A stretch of DNA of 64,000 nucleotides from an uncultured Dysgonomonas sp. (lineage in GTDB: Bacteria > Bacteroidota > Bacteroidia > Bacteroidales > Dysgonomonadaceae): assembly GCA_937875275.1 (NCBI GenBank), contig CALNCC010000146.1, forward strand, positions 1-64,000, written 5' to 3'. Each line of letters begins with the position of its first letter. Position 1 is the stretch's first letter. This document shows positions 30,471 to 37,754 of this stretch, piece after piece. The notes under the pieces are model-generated. The model was not told where the DNA came from. It did not search any database and saw nothing but the letters and a program-made list of their open reading frames with translations. Position numbers and translations under genes: made by a program.

Positions 30471-30759
30471 TCATTTCCGAAAGTGCTGATTCCCGACTTG
30501 TGAGGAAAATACGAAATTCGGGGCTTAAGATATTCCCTGCCTATAAATTTAAGGGCTCAATGAACCTATCGACGTATATAATCACGGTATAGATGCAAGT
30601 TAATATGTGATATTGGAGGAGGTACTCGGCAGACGAAATGAAGTTCAGATGTGTCGGAATATTTAGTTGGTAAAAAGATGTCAAAAACAAATCGTTTATA
30701 ATGGCATGATATTTGATGGTATTTCTCAGTTATTAATTAATCAATAAATCATAATAACT
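30471..30759. other. Unassigned decayed sequence
   Basis: Between the integrase remnant and the 102-codon ORF I see no ORF, RNA or repeat I can name. It probably is the eroded body of the same element. Confidence 0.35.
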
Positions 30760-31068
30760 ATGCATAAAGTTACTCGTTTCACCCATATTGGATTTCAATT
30801 TAATTCATGTAAGGATTCTGGTGTCAATCTTGATATTGAGGAGGTTCAAATACAAATAGAGAATAAGAATCTTTTCCCTTGGCTTCAAAAGAAGCTTCCA
30901 GATTTAGACATATCCCGGTATAGTCAAAAGGAGTTGGATGAAATAGGAGAATATTTCTATCAAACAGACAGTTGTTATGGAAGTAATCATTTTGGGGTGA
31001 AAAATGATGGTCTTTTACTCCTTGTTGCTTATTGCCTTGAAGGAGCTCAAAATAATTTTAAACCATAG
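30760..31068 (+). CDS. Orphan hypothetical protein, 102 residues
   Basis: An ATG-started ORF (MHKVTRFTHIGFQFNSCKDS) encoding a small, soluble, acidic-to-neutral protein without signal peptide or membrane helix. Features: two cysteines, a Trp-Leu-Gln-Lys-Lys stretch (FPWLQKKLPDLDISRYSQKE) and a hydrophobic C-terminal helix (LLLLVAYCLEGAQ). No family recognised. It is the only intact frame in the decayed region after tRNA-Arg, and a hairpin with a T tract follows it at 31093-31120, which favours a real gene, perhaps surviving cargo. Alternatively it could be a chance ORF. Confidence 0.5.
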   Translation: MHKVTRFTHIGFQFNSCKDSGVNLDIEEVQIQIENKNLFPWLQKKLPDLDISRYSQKELDEIGEYFYQTDSCYGSNHFGVKNDGLLLLVAYCLEGAQNNFKP

Positions 31069-31092
31069 ATAAACTACTGCTAAGTATTTTTG

Positions 31093-31120
31093 ATCCAAGC
31101 AATTCTCTTCGGATTTTTTT
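31093..31120 (+). terminator. Possible terminator after the orphan ORF
   Basis: ATCCAAG (31093-31099) can pair with CTT and GGAT (31107-31114, one bulged C), followed by seven T residues. A weak stem but in the right place, 25 bases after the stop. Confidence 0.45.
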
Positions 31121-31251
31121 ATTTCTATCTATATATTAGAAGAAAGCCATTTAAAGCGATTAAATATATAGCCGATTTAGTTCGTCGCAACAATGAATTT
31201 CAAAGAGGTGTTGCTGATGCTTCATCAATATGCTGTTAATCAAAAAAAATA
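31121..31251. other. Unassigned decayed sequence
   Basis: One short open stretch from about 31141 reads KPFKAIKYIADLVRRNNEFQ before a stop at 31239. It looks protein-like but I cannot assign it to a family. Confidence 0.3.
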
Positions 31252-31453
31252 ATGGTTAAGATAGTGAGCCGATCGATCAATATTTATAACCAATATAGAC
31301 CACATTGGAGTTCTGTGTTATTAACCCCAAATTAGATGCATCAACAAAAGAATATTAAAAAACCGGTGTACAAGAAAAAAGAATAGCAGTAAGAAAATTT
31401 CTACTGCTAATAATAATTTTATATTTGTATAAATATGTCAACCTATTTCAGGA
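31252..31453 (+). mobile_element. Decayed 3' end of an IS3-family insertion sequence
   Basis: From 31252 the frame reads MVKIVSRSINIYNQYRPHWS, then SVLLTPN, a TAG stop, MHQQ, and ends at 31386. This is the conserved C-terminus of IS3-type OrfB transposases (pattern IYNxxRPHxSLxxxTPxxxH). About 50 bases further, TGTCAACCTATTTCAGGA at 31436-31453 resembles the terminal inverted repeat of Bacteroidota IS3-family elements. The rest of the transposase and the left end are missing, so the element is dead. Confidence 0.7.
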
Positions 31454-31768
31454 CGATACAGTTGGTAAACACGACTCTATTTTCTGAATCGCAGATTCTA
31501 AATTTGATGGCCGAGGAACAGGGTTATGTATTTCCCCCTTGCTTGTCAATAATGAAATAAGACGGAAGGCCCGATAAATTATTTTCAGCTCTAAATAGTT
31601 TTGATGCATTGTCATCTAAAAAGAAATTTTCTCCAAGAACATTATTCCTTGTTATAGTTTCTTCCCATTTCTCTATTTTCGATTCTAAACACAGGTTAAT
31701 AAAAAAATAACATCTTTGTCTTTAAGGTATTTATGCAAATTAGGAGTAAACTCAAATTCTCTTTGGCA
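31448..31768 (-). pseudogene. Broken thioredoxin-like (TlpA-type) gene fragment
   Basis: Read on the minus strand from 31768: CQREFEFTPNLHKYLKDKDV and IFLLTCV, a frame change near 31690, then LESKIEKWEETITRNNV, NFFLDDNASKLF and LSGLPSYFIIDKQGG, a second frame change near 31535, and EIHNPVPRPSNLESAIQKIE ending at TGA 31448. This is the back half of a TlpA-like thioredoxin: the C that ends a WCxxC site, the cis-proline (GLPSYFIID) and the last helix. The N-terminal half and the WCxx part are lost. Its stop codon lies inside the putative IS end, so the insertion probably cut the gene. Confidence 0.65.
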
Positions 31769-31772
31769 TTAA

Positions 31773-31800
31773 CTCATCCTGCTTTTGAGAACAGGATGAG
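31773..31800. repeat. Perfect 9-bp inverted repeat
   Basis: CTCATCCTG (31773-31781) and CAGGATGAG (31792-31800) with a 10-base loop. It abuts the thioredoxin remnant at its broken 5' side. No T tract on the plus strand, so a terminator is not clear; it may be left from a rearrangement. Confidence 0.55.
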
Positions 31801-31882
31801 AAGACCTATAGACATCCGAGTATTAAACAAAATATTTTCATTAAACCTTTTAGGCTCATAACAAAGTTGTTATTTAGTTTTT

Positions 31883-33547
31883 TTATTTCAGTTTCTTCGC
31901 AAGCTCTGATGATAGGTAGAAAGTCTCTGTCTTGTCTACATATACAGTTACTGAGCCAATGCTGAATGGTTGATCATTCAAATATGCTATTGATTTGTAA
32001 GCCGGCACTTTCAGTGTATAGCCATTCTTTTTAACTATCAACGTAGGCATTTTCTCATCTGCCGTGCTGTCCACTTCCAATTCGCATCCGGCAAAAACAT
32101 CGGTGTGCTTCGCGAAGATTTGTTTTGTCAATTCAGGCAATCTTGTCTTAAGCCCTAATACATCTGACAAATAATGATTTATATCCACATTTGTATTCAT
32201 ACCCACAGGGATATCTCCTTTGGGATGATATGCCGCAAGGAATACCTCTTCACCGGTGTGTCCTCCTGTCGTGAATCCGAAATATGTTCTACTATTCATA
32301 ATCTTACAGAGAGTAGATGTCATGTTAGGCCCATCAGCTACTTTCATATAATTTTCAGCTTTGTAGTTTTTAGACGAAAGCAATTTTTCCAACTCATCGT
32401 CTTTCAAGTCTATGCCTGTATATTCTTTCATCACAGCCTTAAAATCTTCCGGTTTTTGTTTCAGCAAGATCTCCTCCATTCCGGCAGCAGTTCTTTTATA
32501 TTTCGACACTGCACCAAATAGCTTATCTATACTTGCTTTGTCGTATCCGTTCAGGCTGTAACTTCCTAACGTGAATCCGCTGTTACCATGATCGGGAAGA
32601 ATAATAACCGTTGTGTTACCGTCTTTTTTAGCAAAGTCTATCACTTCTTTTACAGCATTGTCGAAAGCAATATACTCGGTAATACAACCAACTGCGTCGT
32701 TAGCATGTGCCAACCAGTCTATCTTACTGCCTTCTACCATCAAGAAGAAACCGTCTTTGTCTTTAGAAAGCAGGTCGATTGCTTTTTTTGTCATTTCGGC
32801 TAATGAAGGCTCTTCCGCCGGATCGCGATTGATATCGTACGACATGTCTTTGTCTTTAAATAATGCCCATGCCTTGCCATCCTTATGGTTTCTGAATCCG
32901 TTGATATCGTTGGCGTAATATGATATTCCTTCATTCTTGAAATGCTCTTTCATGTCATCCGAAACAAGAGTTGTTCCACCACCAAACATTACATCCAGAT
33001 TTTGATATGCCATCTGTGGTGCAATTCTGTCATACGAACCACGATTGTAATAGTGCGAAGAACAGTCTGCTGGCGTAGCATGAGGAAACTCAACCGTAAC
33101 TACTAATCCGGTCGATTTTTTCTTTTCTATTCTTGCAGCTTCTAATGCTGTTGCAAGAGGTTGGTATGCCATAGATGGGTCTACTGCAACAAGGTCGTTG
33201 TCGGGGTCGGCAACGGGATATATTGCTACATTTCCTGTTTGTTGAGGCATCCCTGTCATATAGGCAGAGGTGGTTGGAGCAGAGTCTCCGATAGGAGCAT
33301 TCGATGAGAATGTTTTCACTGTTCCGCAGATATACGGATCAATATTGAGAGCATTTCCCATGTTATTGTAAATCTTATACCACCGGGCAGCAGATACTAC
33401 TCCGATAGAAGTTCCGTCAGGAATCATTACGATAACATTCTTTGTCGGTTTTACTTTTTTTCTGTACGCATCTCCATTATATGTTTGCCCAAACGCAAAT
33501 GTTACGGAGAGAATTAATAACGATAAAGTAATAAAATGTTTTTTCAT
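31883..33547 (-). CDS. Alkaline phosphatase
   Basis: Secreted metal-dependent phosphomonoesterase of the PhoA-type fold, supplying phosphate from organic esters. Signal peptide MKKHFITLSLLILSVTFAFG, first metal Asp in VIVMIPDGTS, nucleophile S89 in GDSAPTTSAY, metal ligands in MVEGSKIDWLAHAND, LPDHGN and TTGGHTGEEV. It has a C-terminal extension of about 80 residues (LIVKKNGYTLKVPAYKSIAY) that looks like a copper-amine-oxidase-N/stalk-type beta domain. 554 residues, complete. It is 24 bases downstream of the permease gene. The element graveyard begins right after its stop. Confidence 0.92.
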   Translation of the reverse strand: MKKHFITLSLLILSVTFAFGQTYNGDAYRKKVKPTKNVIVMIPDGTSIGVVSAARWYKIYNNMGNALNIDPYICGTVKTFSSNAPIGDSAPTTSAYMTGMPQQTGNVAIYPVADPDNDLVAVDPSMAYQPLATALEAARIEKKKSTGLVVTVEFPHATPADCSSHYYNRGSYDRIAPQMAYQNLDVMFGGGTTLVSDDMKEHFKNEGISYYANDINGFRNHKDGKAWALFKDKDMSYDINRDPAEEPSLAEMTKKAIDLLSKDKDGFFLMVEGSKIDWLAHANDAVGCITEYIAFDNAVKEVIDFAKKDGNTTVIILPDHGNSGFTLGSYSLNGYDKASIDKLFGAVSKYKRTAAGMEEILLKQKPEDFKAVMKEYTGIDLKDDELEKLLSSKNYKAENYMKVADGPNMTSTLCKIMNSRTYFGFTTGGHTGEEVFLAAYHPKGDIPVGMNTNVDINHYLSDVLGLKTRLPELTKQIFAKHTDVFAGCELEVDSTADEKMPTLIVKKNGYTLKVPAYKSIAYLNDQPFSIGSVTVYVDKTETFYLSSELAKKLK

Positions 33548-33571
33548 GCTTATTGTATTTAGTAAAATTAT

Positions 33572-34837
33572 TTATTCATATCTTATTGATTTTGCAGGTG
33601 ATATCTTAGCTATCACGTACGATGGACCTACCATCGTAAGGATAGAAATCAAAAATGTACCGACATTAAGTAATAATATATACCACCAGTTTATTTCCAT
33701 CGGAACTATTGCTGTATAGTATGTATCGGCATCAAGTTTGAATATCCCGAATGTTCTCTGTGCAAATATAATTGCCAGTGCAACAGCATTACCTATCAGC
33801 ATACCCTTGAGCACGAGGAAGGACGAAACATACAAAAATGTTCTCCGGATGCTGTCGTCTCTTGCACCTAAGGTTTTCAATACGCCAATCATATTAGTTC
33901 GTTCTATAATGATAATCAACAATCCTGATATCATCGTAAAAGCAGAGATAGCTAAAGTGAGAATGATGATGATAACGACATTCATATCCAACAAGCCTAA
34001 CCATTCGAAAATAGCAGGTTCTATTTCTTTGATAGATTGTGTGTACAATGTATTTCCCTGTTTATCAGTCGTAGACATCATATCTATCCACAGATCGTCT
34101 TTCACATTGTCAAGATCGTCAAAGTCATCAATCAATATCTCTATTCCGCTCACAAGATTTTTGTCAGACCATCCGTTTAGCTTCTGCACCAAATCGAGAT
34201 CAGTCAAGACAAACATCTTATCATAGTTTTCAAAGTCGGTATTGTATATGCCTTGTATATGCAGTTTCCTTACTCGCGGAGGTTTCATTTCTCCGTCTTG
34301 CTGTTCTATGAAATAGATGAGGAAATTATCGCCTAAACTTAAATGCAGTTTATTAGCAATATATTTTGAGATAATGGCTTTGTTGCCAACAGAATCTTTG
34401 GCGTTAAGAGTTGATCCTTCAACGATGTTTTGCTCAAAGAAGTCCCAACGGAAATCATCTCCTACTCCTTTCAGTACAACCCCCTGAAATGCCGAATCGC
34501 CTTTTATTATTCCGCCCTTTGTGGCAAATACTTCGGTGTGTTTTATTTCGGGTCTGGAATTTAATTCCTCACGCAGCTCTTCGTCTGCATAGATAGGCAG
34601 AGATATGTACGACGACTTGGCGTCTAAGTTGGTAATCTGTATATGAGAAGCAAAGCCGACAATCTTGTCGCGTATTGTATTTTTGAATCCGATGATGATA
34701 GATACCGAAAGGATAATAGCACATAATCCCACTGCTATGCCGGCGATGGCGATTTTTATAGCGGGCGAAGAAGCTCTTTTTTCACCTTTCGTCTTTTGAA
34801 AATGTATTCGTTTTGCTATAAAAAAATCAAGATTCAC
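33572..34837 (-). CDS. FtsX-like ABC permease, LolC/LolE type
   Basis: Inner-membrane permease with the LolCE topology: one helix near residues 30-50 (IAIAGIAVGLCAIILSVSII), a large periplasmic domain (about 55-285), and three further helices in the C-terminal FtsX domain (ERTNMIGVLKTLGARDDSIR coupling segment). In the Lol system it extracts outer-membrane lipoproteins from the inner membrane, energised by an ATPase (LolD) that is not in this window. 421 residues. Start ATG at 34837, 15 bases after the ruvB stop as reconstructed. Confidence 0.85.
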   Translation of the reverse strand: MNLDFFIAKRIHFQKTKGEKRASSPAIKIAIAGIAVGLCAIILSVSIIIGFKNTIRDKIVGFASHIQITNLDAKSSYISLPIYADEELREELNSRPEIKHTEVFATKGGIIKGDSAFQGVVLKGVGDDFRWDFFEQNIVEGSTLNAKDSVGNKAIISKYIANKLHLSLGDNFLIYFIEQQDGEMKPPRVRKLHIQGIYNTDFENYDKMFVLTDLDLVQKLNGWSDKNLVSGIEILIDDFDDLDNVKDDLWIDMMSTTDKQGNTLYTQSIKEIEPAIFEWLGLLDMNVVIIIILTLAISAFTMISGLLIIIIERTNMIGVLKTLGARDDSIRRTFLYVSSFLVLKGMLIGNAVALAIIFAQRTFGIFKLDADTYYTAIVPMEINWWYILLLNVGTFLISILTMVGPSYVIAKISPAKSIRYE

Positions 34838-34852
34838 AATCTATGTCTTTGT

Positions 34853-35871
34853 TTAAAATAAAAATCCTTGTTCCGATTCTTTTGTTCTCCCTAAATGCTT
34901 ATATGCAAGCTCTGTGACCTCTCGTCCTCTCGGAGTTCGTTTCATAAAACCTTCTTTGATAAGAAAAGGCTCATACACCTCCTCTATGGTTCCCGAATCT
35001 TCGCCTAGCGCGGTTGCAATGGTAGTGATGCCAACCCACCTTTAAATTTGTCGATGATGGTCAACAATATTTTATTGTCTATTTCATCCAATCCATATCG
35101 GTCGATATTCAAGGCTTCGAGAGAATAGGTGGCAATATCACGATCTATCTTGCCAGACCCTTTCACTTGTGCAAAGTCTCTCACACGGCGCAGCAGAGCG
35201 TTAGCTATACGGGGAGTTCCTCGACTGCGTGATGCAATCTCTGCGGCTGCATCCTTTGAGCATGGTACATCGAGTATCTTTGCCGACCGGATAATGATAT
35301 TGGTAAGCGTTTCGTTATCATAATATTCGAGATGCATATTGATGCCAAATCGAGCACGCAAAGGACTGGTAAGCAATCCGCTGCGAGTAGTTGCGCCGAT
35401 AAGGGTAAACGGATTCAGCTCTATTTGCACCGAACGGGCACTTGGCCCTTTGTCTATCATTATGTCGATACGATAGTCCTCCATCGCGCTATACAGATAT
35501 TCTTCCACAATAGGCGACAGGCGATGTATCTCATCAATAAATAAAACGTCATTCGGCTCAAGTGATGTCAGCAATCCCGCTAAATCTCCAGGTTTGTCGA
35601 GCACAGGTCCTGACGTGATTTTAAAGCCGACGCTCAACTCATTGGCTATAATGTTGGACAGGGTTGTCTTCCCCAATCCGGGAGGCCCATGCAACAAAGT
35701 GTGATCTAACGACTCGCCACGCATCTTGGCTGCAAGTACAAATATCTTGAGGTTCTCTACGACCTTGTTCTGCCCGCTAAAATTGGAGAAGCTGAGAGGA
35801 CGAAGAGCATTCTCAAAATCCCTCTCAGTATCAGCCATATTGCCTTTGTGTATGTCAAATATTTCTTCCAT
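34853..35871 (-). pseudogene. ruvB: Holliday junction helicase RuvB, frameshifted
   Basis: Motor of the RuvABC branch-migration complex. The AAA+ domain is intact: Walker [11 protein letters not shown], Walker [11 protein letters not shown], sensor GATTRSGLL, arginine finger region SPLRARFG. The reading frame then ends at 35005 after [15 protein letters not shown]. In the other frame the canonical C-terminus continues ([20 protein letters not shown], ending with [12 protein letters not shown]) to a TAA at 34853. Comparing AAAGGTGG-GTTGGC with the usual KGGPVG shows about 4 bases missing near 35034-35040; restoring them gives 340 residues, the normal length. As written the protein is 288 residues and lacks the winged-helix DNA-binding domain. 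Either a recent mutation or a base-calling error. Confidence 0.88.
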
Positions 35872-35882
35872 ATATCAAGACT

Positions 35883-35890
35883 CAAAGATA
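35883..35890 (-). promoter_or_regulatory. -7 promoter element of ruvB
   Basis: TATCTTTG on the minus strand, an exact consensus, 11 bases before the ruvB ATG, so the leader would be very short. Confidence 0.55.
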
Positions 35891-35944
35891 CAGCAATTAT
35901 TTGCGAACTTCAAGAATTATAATTTTTTATAACAGTCCTATTTC

Positions 35945-37264
35945 TTATTTCGCCCTCATGTCTGTCAGCAAAACAGGAAAGTCGTCGCTACCCGACGATT
36001 CCTCATACACTGTCAGTCCGAAGAAGTGTGTGGCACAGATAAGGTGGTTCATCAATTCCGCTACTATGGTTTCATATTCTTTCCATACAGTAGTGTTGGT
36101 AAACGTATATATCTCCACGGGCAAACCTGTCGACACGGGAGCCAGTTCTCTGACCATAAGCGTCAATGACTGATGAATATTTGGATGATGTTTCAGATAG
36201 TTGATGCAGTAGGCAATATACACGTCTATATTTGTCAGCATATGTCCCTCTGCGGTCAGTCCGCTATCCATTTTGTCCCAGTCGGCACGTTGCGAGAAAG
36301 TTTTAGTCTTGGTATCTATATATTCAGCCAGTCCGGGCACTTTTTTATATTTGTCAATTTCTTCGTTATTGATAAAGCGTATTGATAATTGTTTTATATA
36401 GATCGCTCTTTTCAGCCGGCGACCTCCCGATTCTCTCATTCCGCGCCAGTTCTGAAACGAATCGGAGATCAACGCGTATGTAGGAATTGTAGTAATTGTC
36501 TTATCAAAGTTGCGCACCTTGACGGTGGTCAGGTTAACTTCCTCAACATCTCCGTCAGCACCATATTTATTCATAGTTATCCAGTCTCCGATCTGCACCA
36601 TATTGTTAGTCGATATCTGTATGCTACCTACAAATCCCATAATGGTATCTTTGAACATCAACAGCAACACCGCCGAGGCTGCTCCCATCGCCGTAAAGAA
36701 TGTCCCCAACGATTTGTCGGTAATGATGCAATATACACTGCCGGCTCCGATGATATAGAATATAATCTGAACAACCTGCACATAACTTTTCATCGGTTTT
36801 TTGTGAAATGCAGGTTTGGTGCTCAATATATCGCCAAAAGATTTGATGAGTGCCACCAATGTCCATATTACCATAAATACGGCATATATATCAGTCAGCT
36901 TTATGAGGGGGGTGATCATAAACTGGAAATCTTCGAAAATGATACGAATGACTCCCCTTATGAATGTATAAGGTATAATCAGTGCCAAGAAGTGTGGTAA
37001 TCGGTTATTTTGGGCAAATTTAAAGAAATCGATATTAGTCAATTTGTATGCCCTGTCTGATATAAAATTGAGAATGATCTTCGTTACTTTTTGCAGTATA
37101 TATACTGTTACTATTGTGATAAGTGTAATCACAATCATTTTGGAAACCATAACCAAGCTTTCCGATACACCCCACGACAAGAGCGTTTTCTCTAACCAAT
37201 CATGAATGGAACCGACAATTGTTTGTAAATCCAGTTCCACGTCCTTTAATTCATCTATTTCCAT
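35945..37264 (-). CDS. Mechanosensitive ion channel, MscS superfamily (YbdG-like)
   Basis: Inner-membrane channel that opens under membrane tension and releases solutes during osmotic downshock. A 439-residue protein with about five helices; the pore-lining helix and beta domain are recognisable as GAASAVLLLMFKDTIMGFVGSIQI and NNMVQIGDWITMNKYGADGD, VEEVNLTTVKVRNFD, TIPTYALISDSFQNW. The insertion after the beta domain (RGMRESGGRRLKRAIYI) is typical of the YbdG branch. It follows the small lipoprotein gene by 17 bases, downstream of flotillin and NfeD. Confidence 0.93.
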   Translation of the reverse strand: MEIDELKDVELDLQTIVGSIHDWLEKTLLSWGVSESLVMVSKMIVITLITIVTVYILQKVTKIILNFISDRAYKLTNIDFFKFAQNNRLPHFLALIIPYTFIRGVIRIIFEDFQFMITPLIKLTDIYAVFMVIWTLVALIKSFGDILSTKPAFHKKPMKSYVQVVQIIFYIIGAGSVYCIITDKSLGTFFTAMGAASAVLLLMFKDTIMGFVGSIQISTNNMVQIGDWITMNKYGADGDVEEVNLTTVKVRNFDKTITTIPTYALISDSFQNWRGMRESGGRRLKRAIYIKQLSIRFINNEEIDKYKKVPGLAEYIDTKTKTFSQRADWDKMDSGLTAEGHMLTNIDVYIAYCINYLKHHPNIHQSLTLMVRELAPVSTGLPVEIYTFTNTTVWKEYETIVAELMNHLICATHFFGLTVYEESSGSDDFPVLLTDMRAK

Positions 37265-37281
37265 TTCTTAGTATGGGTCTT

Positions 37282-37674
37282 TTAATTCTTTTTTCTACGC
37301 AGGAATTTATAATCCTTATCAAAAATTACTTCAATTGTATCATTCATGTTATACACTCGTCCACTCTGTGCAAGAAACACTTTCACCGAGTCGGTTTCGT
37401 GATGCTCACCTTTATACCTCCAATTGCCTGACACATACGCTTTTAGAATATACGTATCTTCCGGCGTTTGCTTATCCTCTTCGGCCATTTCTTCATACGA
37501 TATAGGAGTGATCTGTTTTATTGTCGTTATTGTCTTATTCTTCTCGTCGCCTTCTCTGAAATGAAGTTTGACATTTGCTACCATCTGCTCCATACGGCGT
37601 GTATAGGTTATGTCGCACGACACGAATGAAAATATTAATGCTACAAAAAGCGTATGTGTGATAATGCGTCTCAT
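37282..37674 (-). CDS. Small hypothetical lipoprotein
   Basis: A 130-residue protein with a signal peptide and lipobox (LIFSFVSC), followed by a region with a KITQI-type beta pattern and a charged tail. The longer frame starting at 37740 would put a polar extension before the signal peptide, so the ATG at 37674 is used. No family recognised. It sits between flotillin (80 bases) and MscS (17 bases), which suggests an envelope role linked to one of them. Confidence 0.7.
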   Translation of the reverse strand: MRRIITHTLFVALIFSFVSCDITYTRRMEQMVANVKLHFREGDEKNKTITTIKQITPISYEEMAEEDKQTPEDTYILKAYVSGNWRYKGEHHETDSVKVFLAQSGRVYNMNDTIEVIFDKDYKFLRRKKN

Positions 37675-37754
37675 AAGCGGATTTTGTTTAAACAAGAAAA
37701 GCTTGTAAGATATTGAATGTATCCTGCCAAGCTTTTCCATCTGGTTATAAAAAT

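Noticed and set aside
34853..35045. Programmed frameshift in ruvB
   Set aside because: No slippery heptamer, no downstream structure, and the shift requires several bases; RuvB is not known to be recoded. Mutation or error is simpler.
36389..37000. Plus-strand ORF of 203 codons opposite the MscS channel gene
   Set aside because: Antisense shadow of a clearly conserved channel; Cys/His-rich residue mix is a by-product of the reverse strand.
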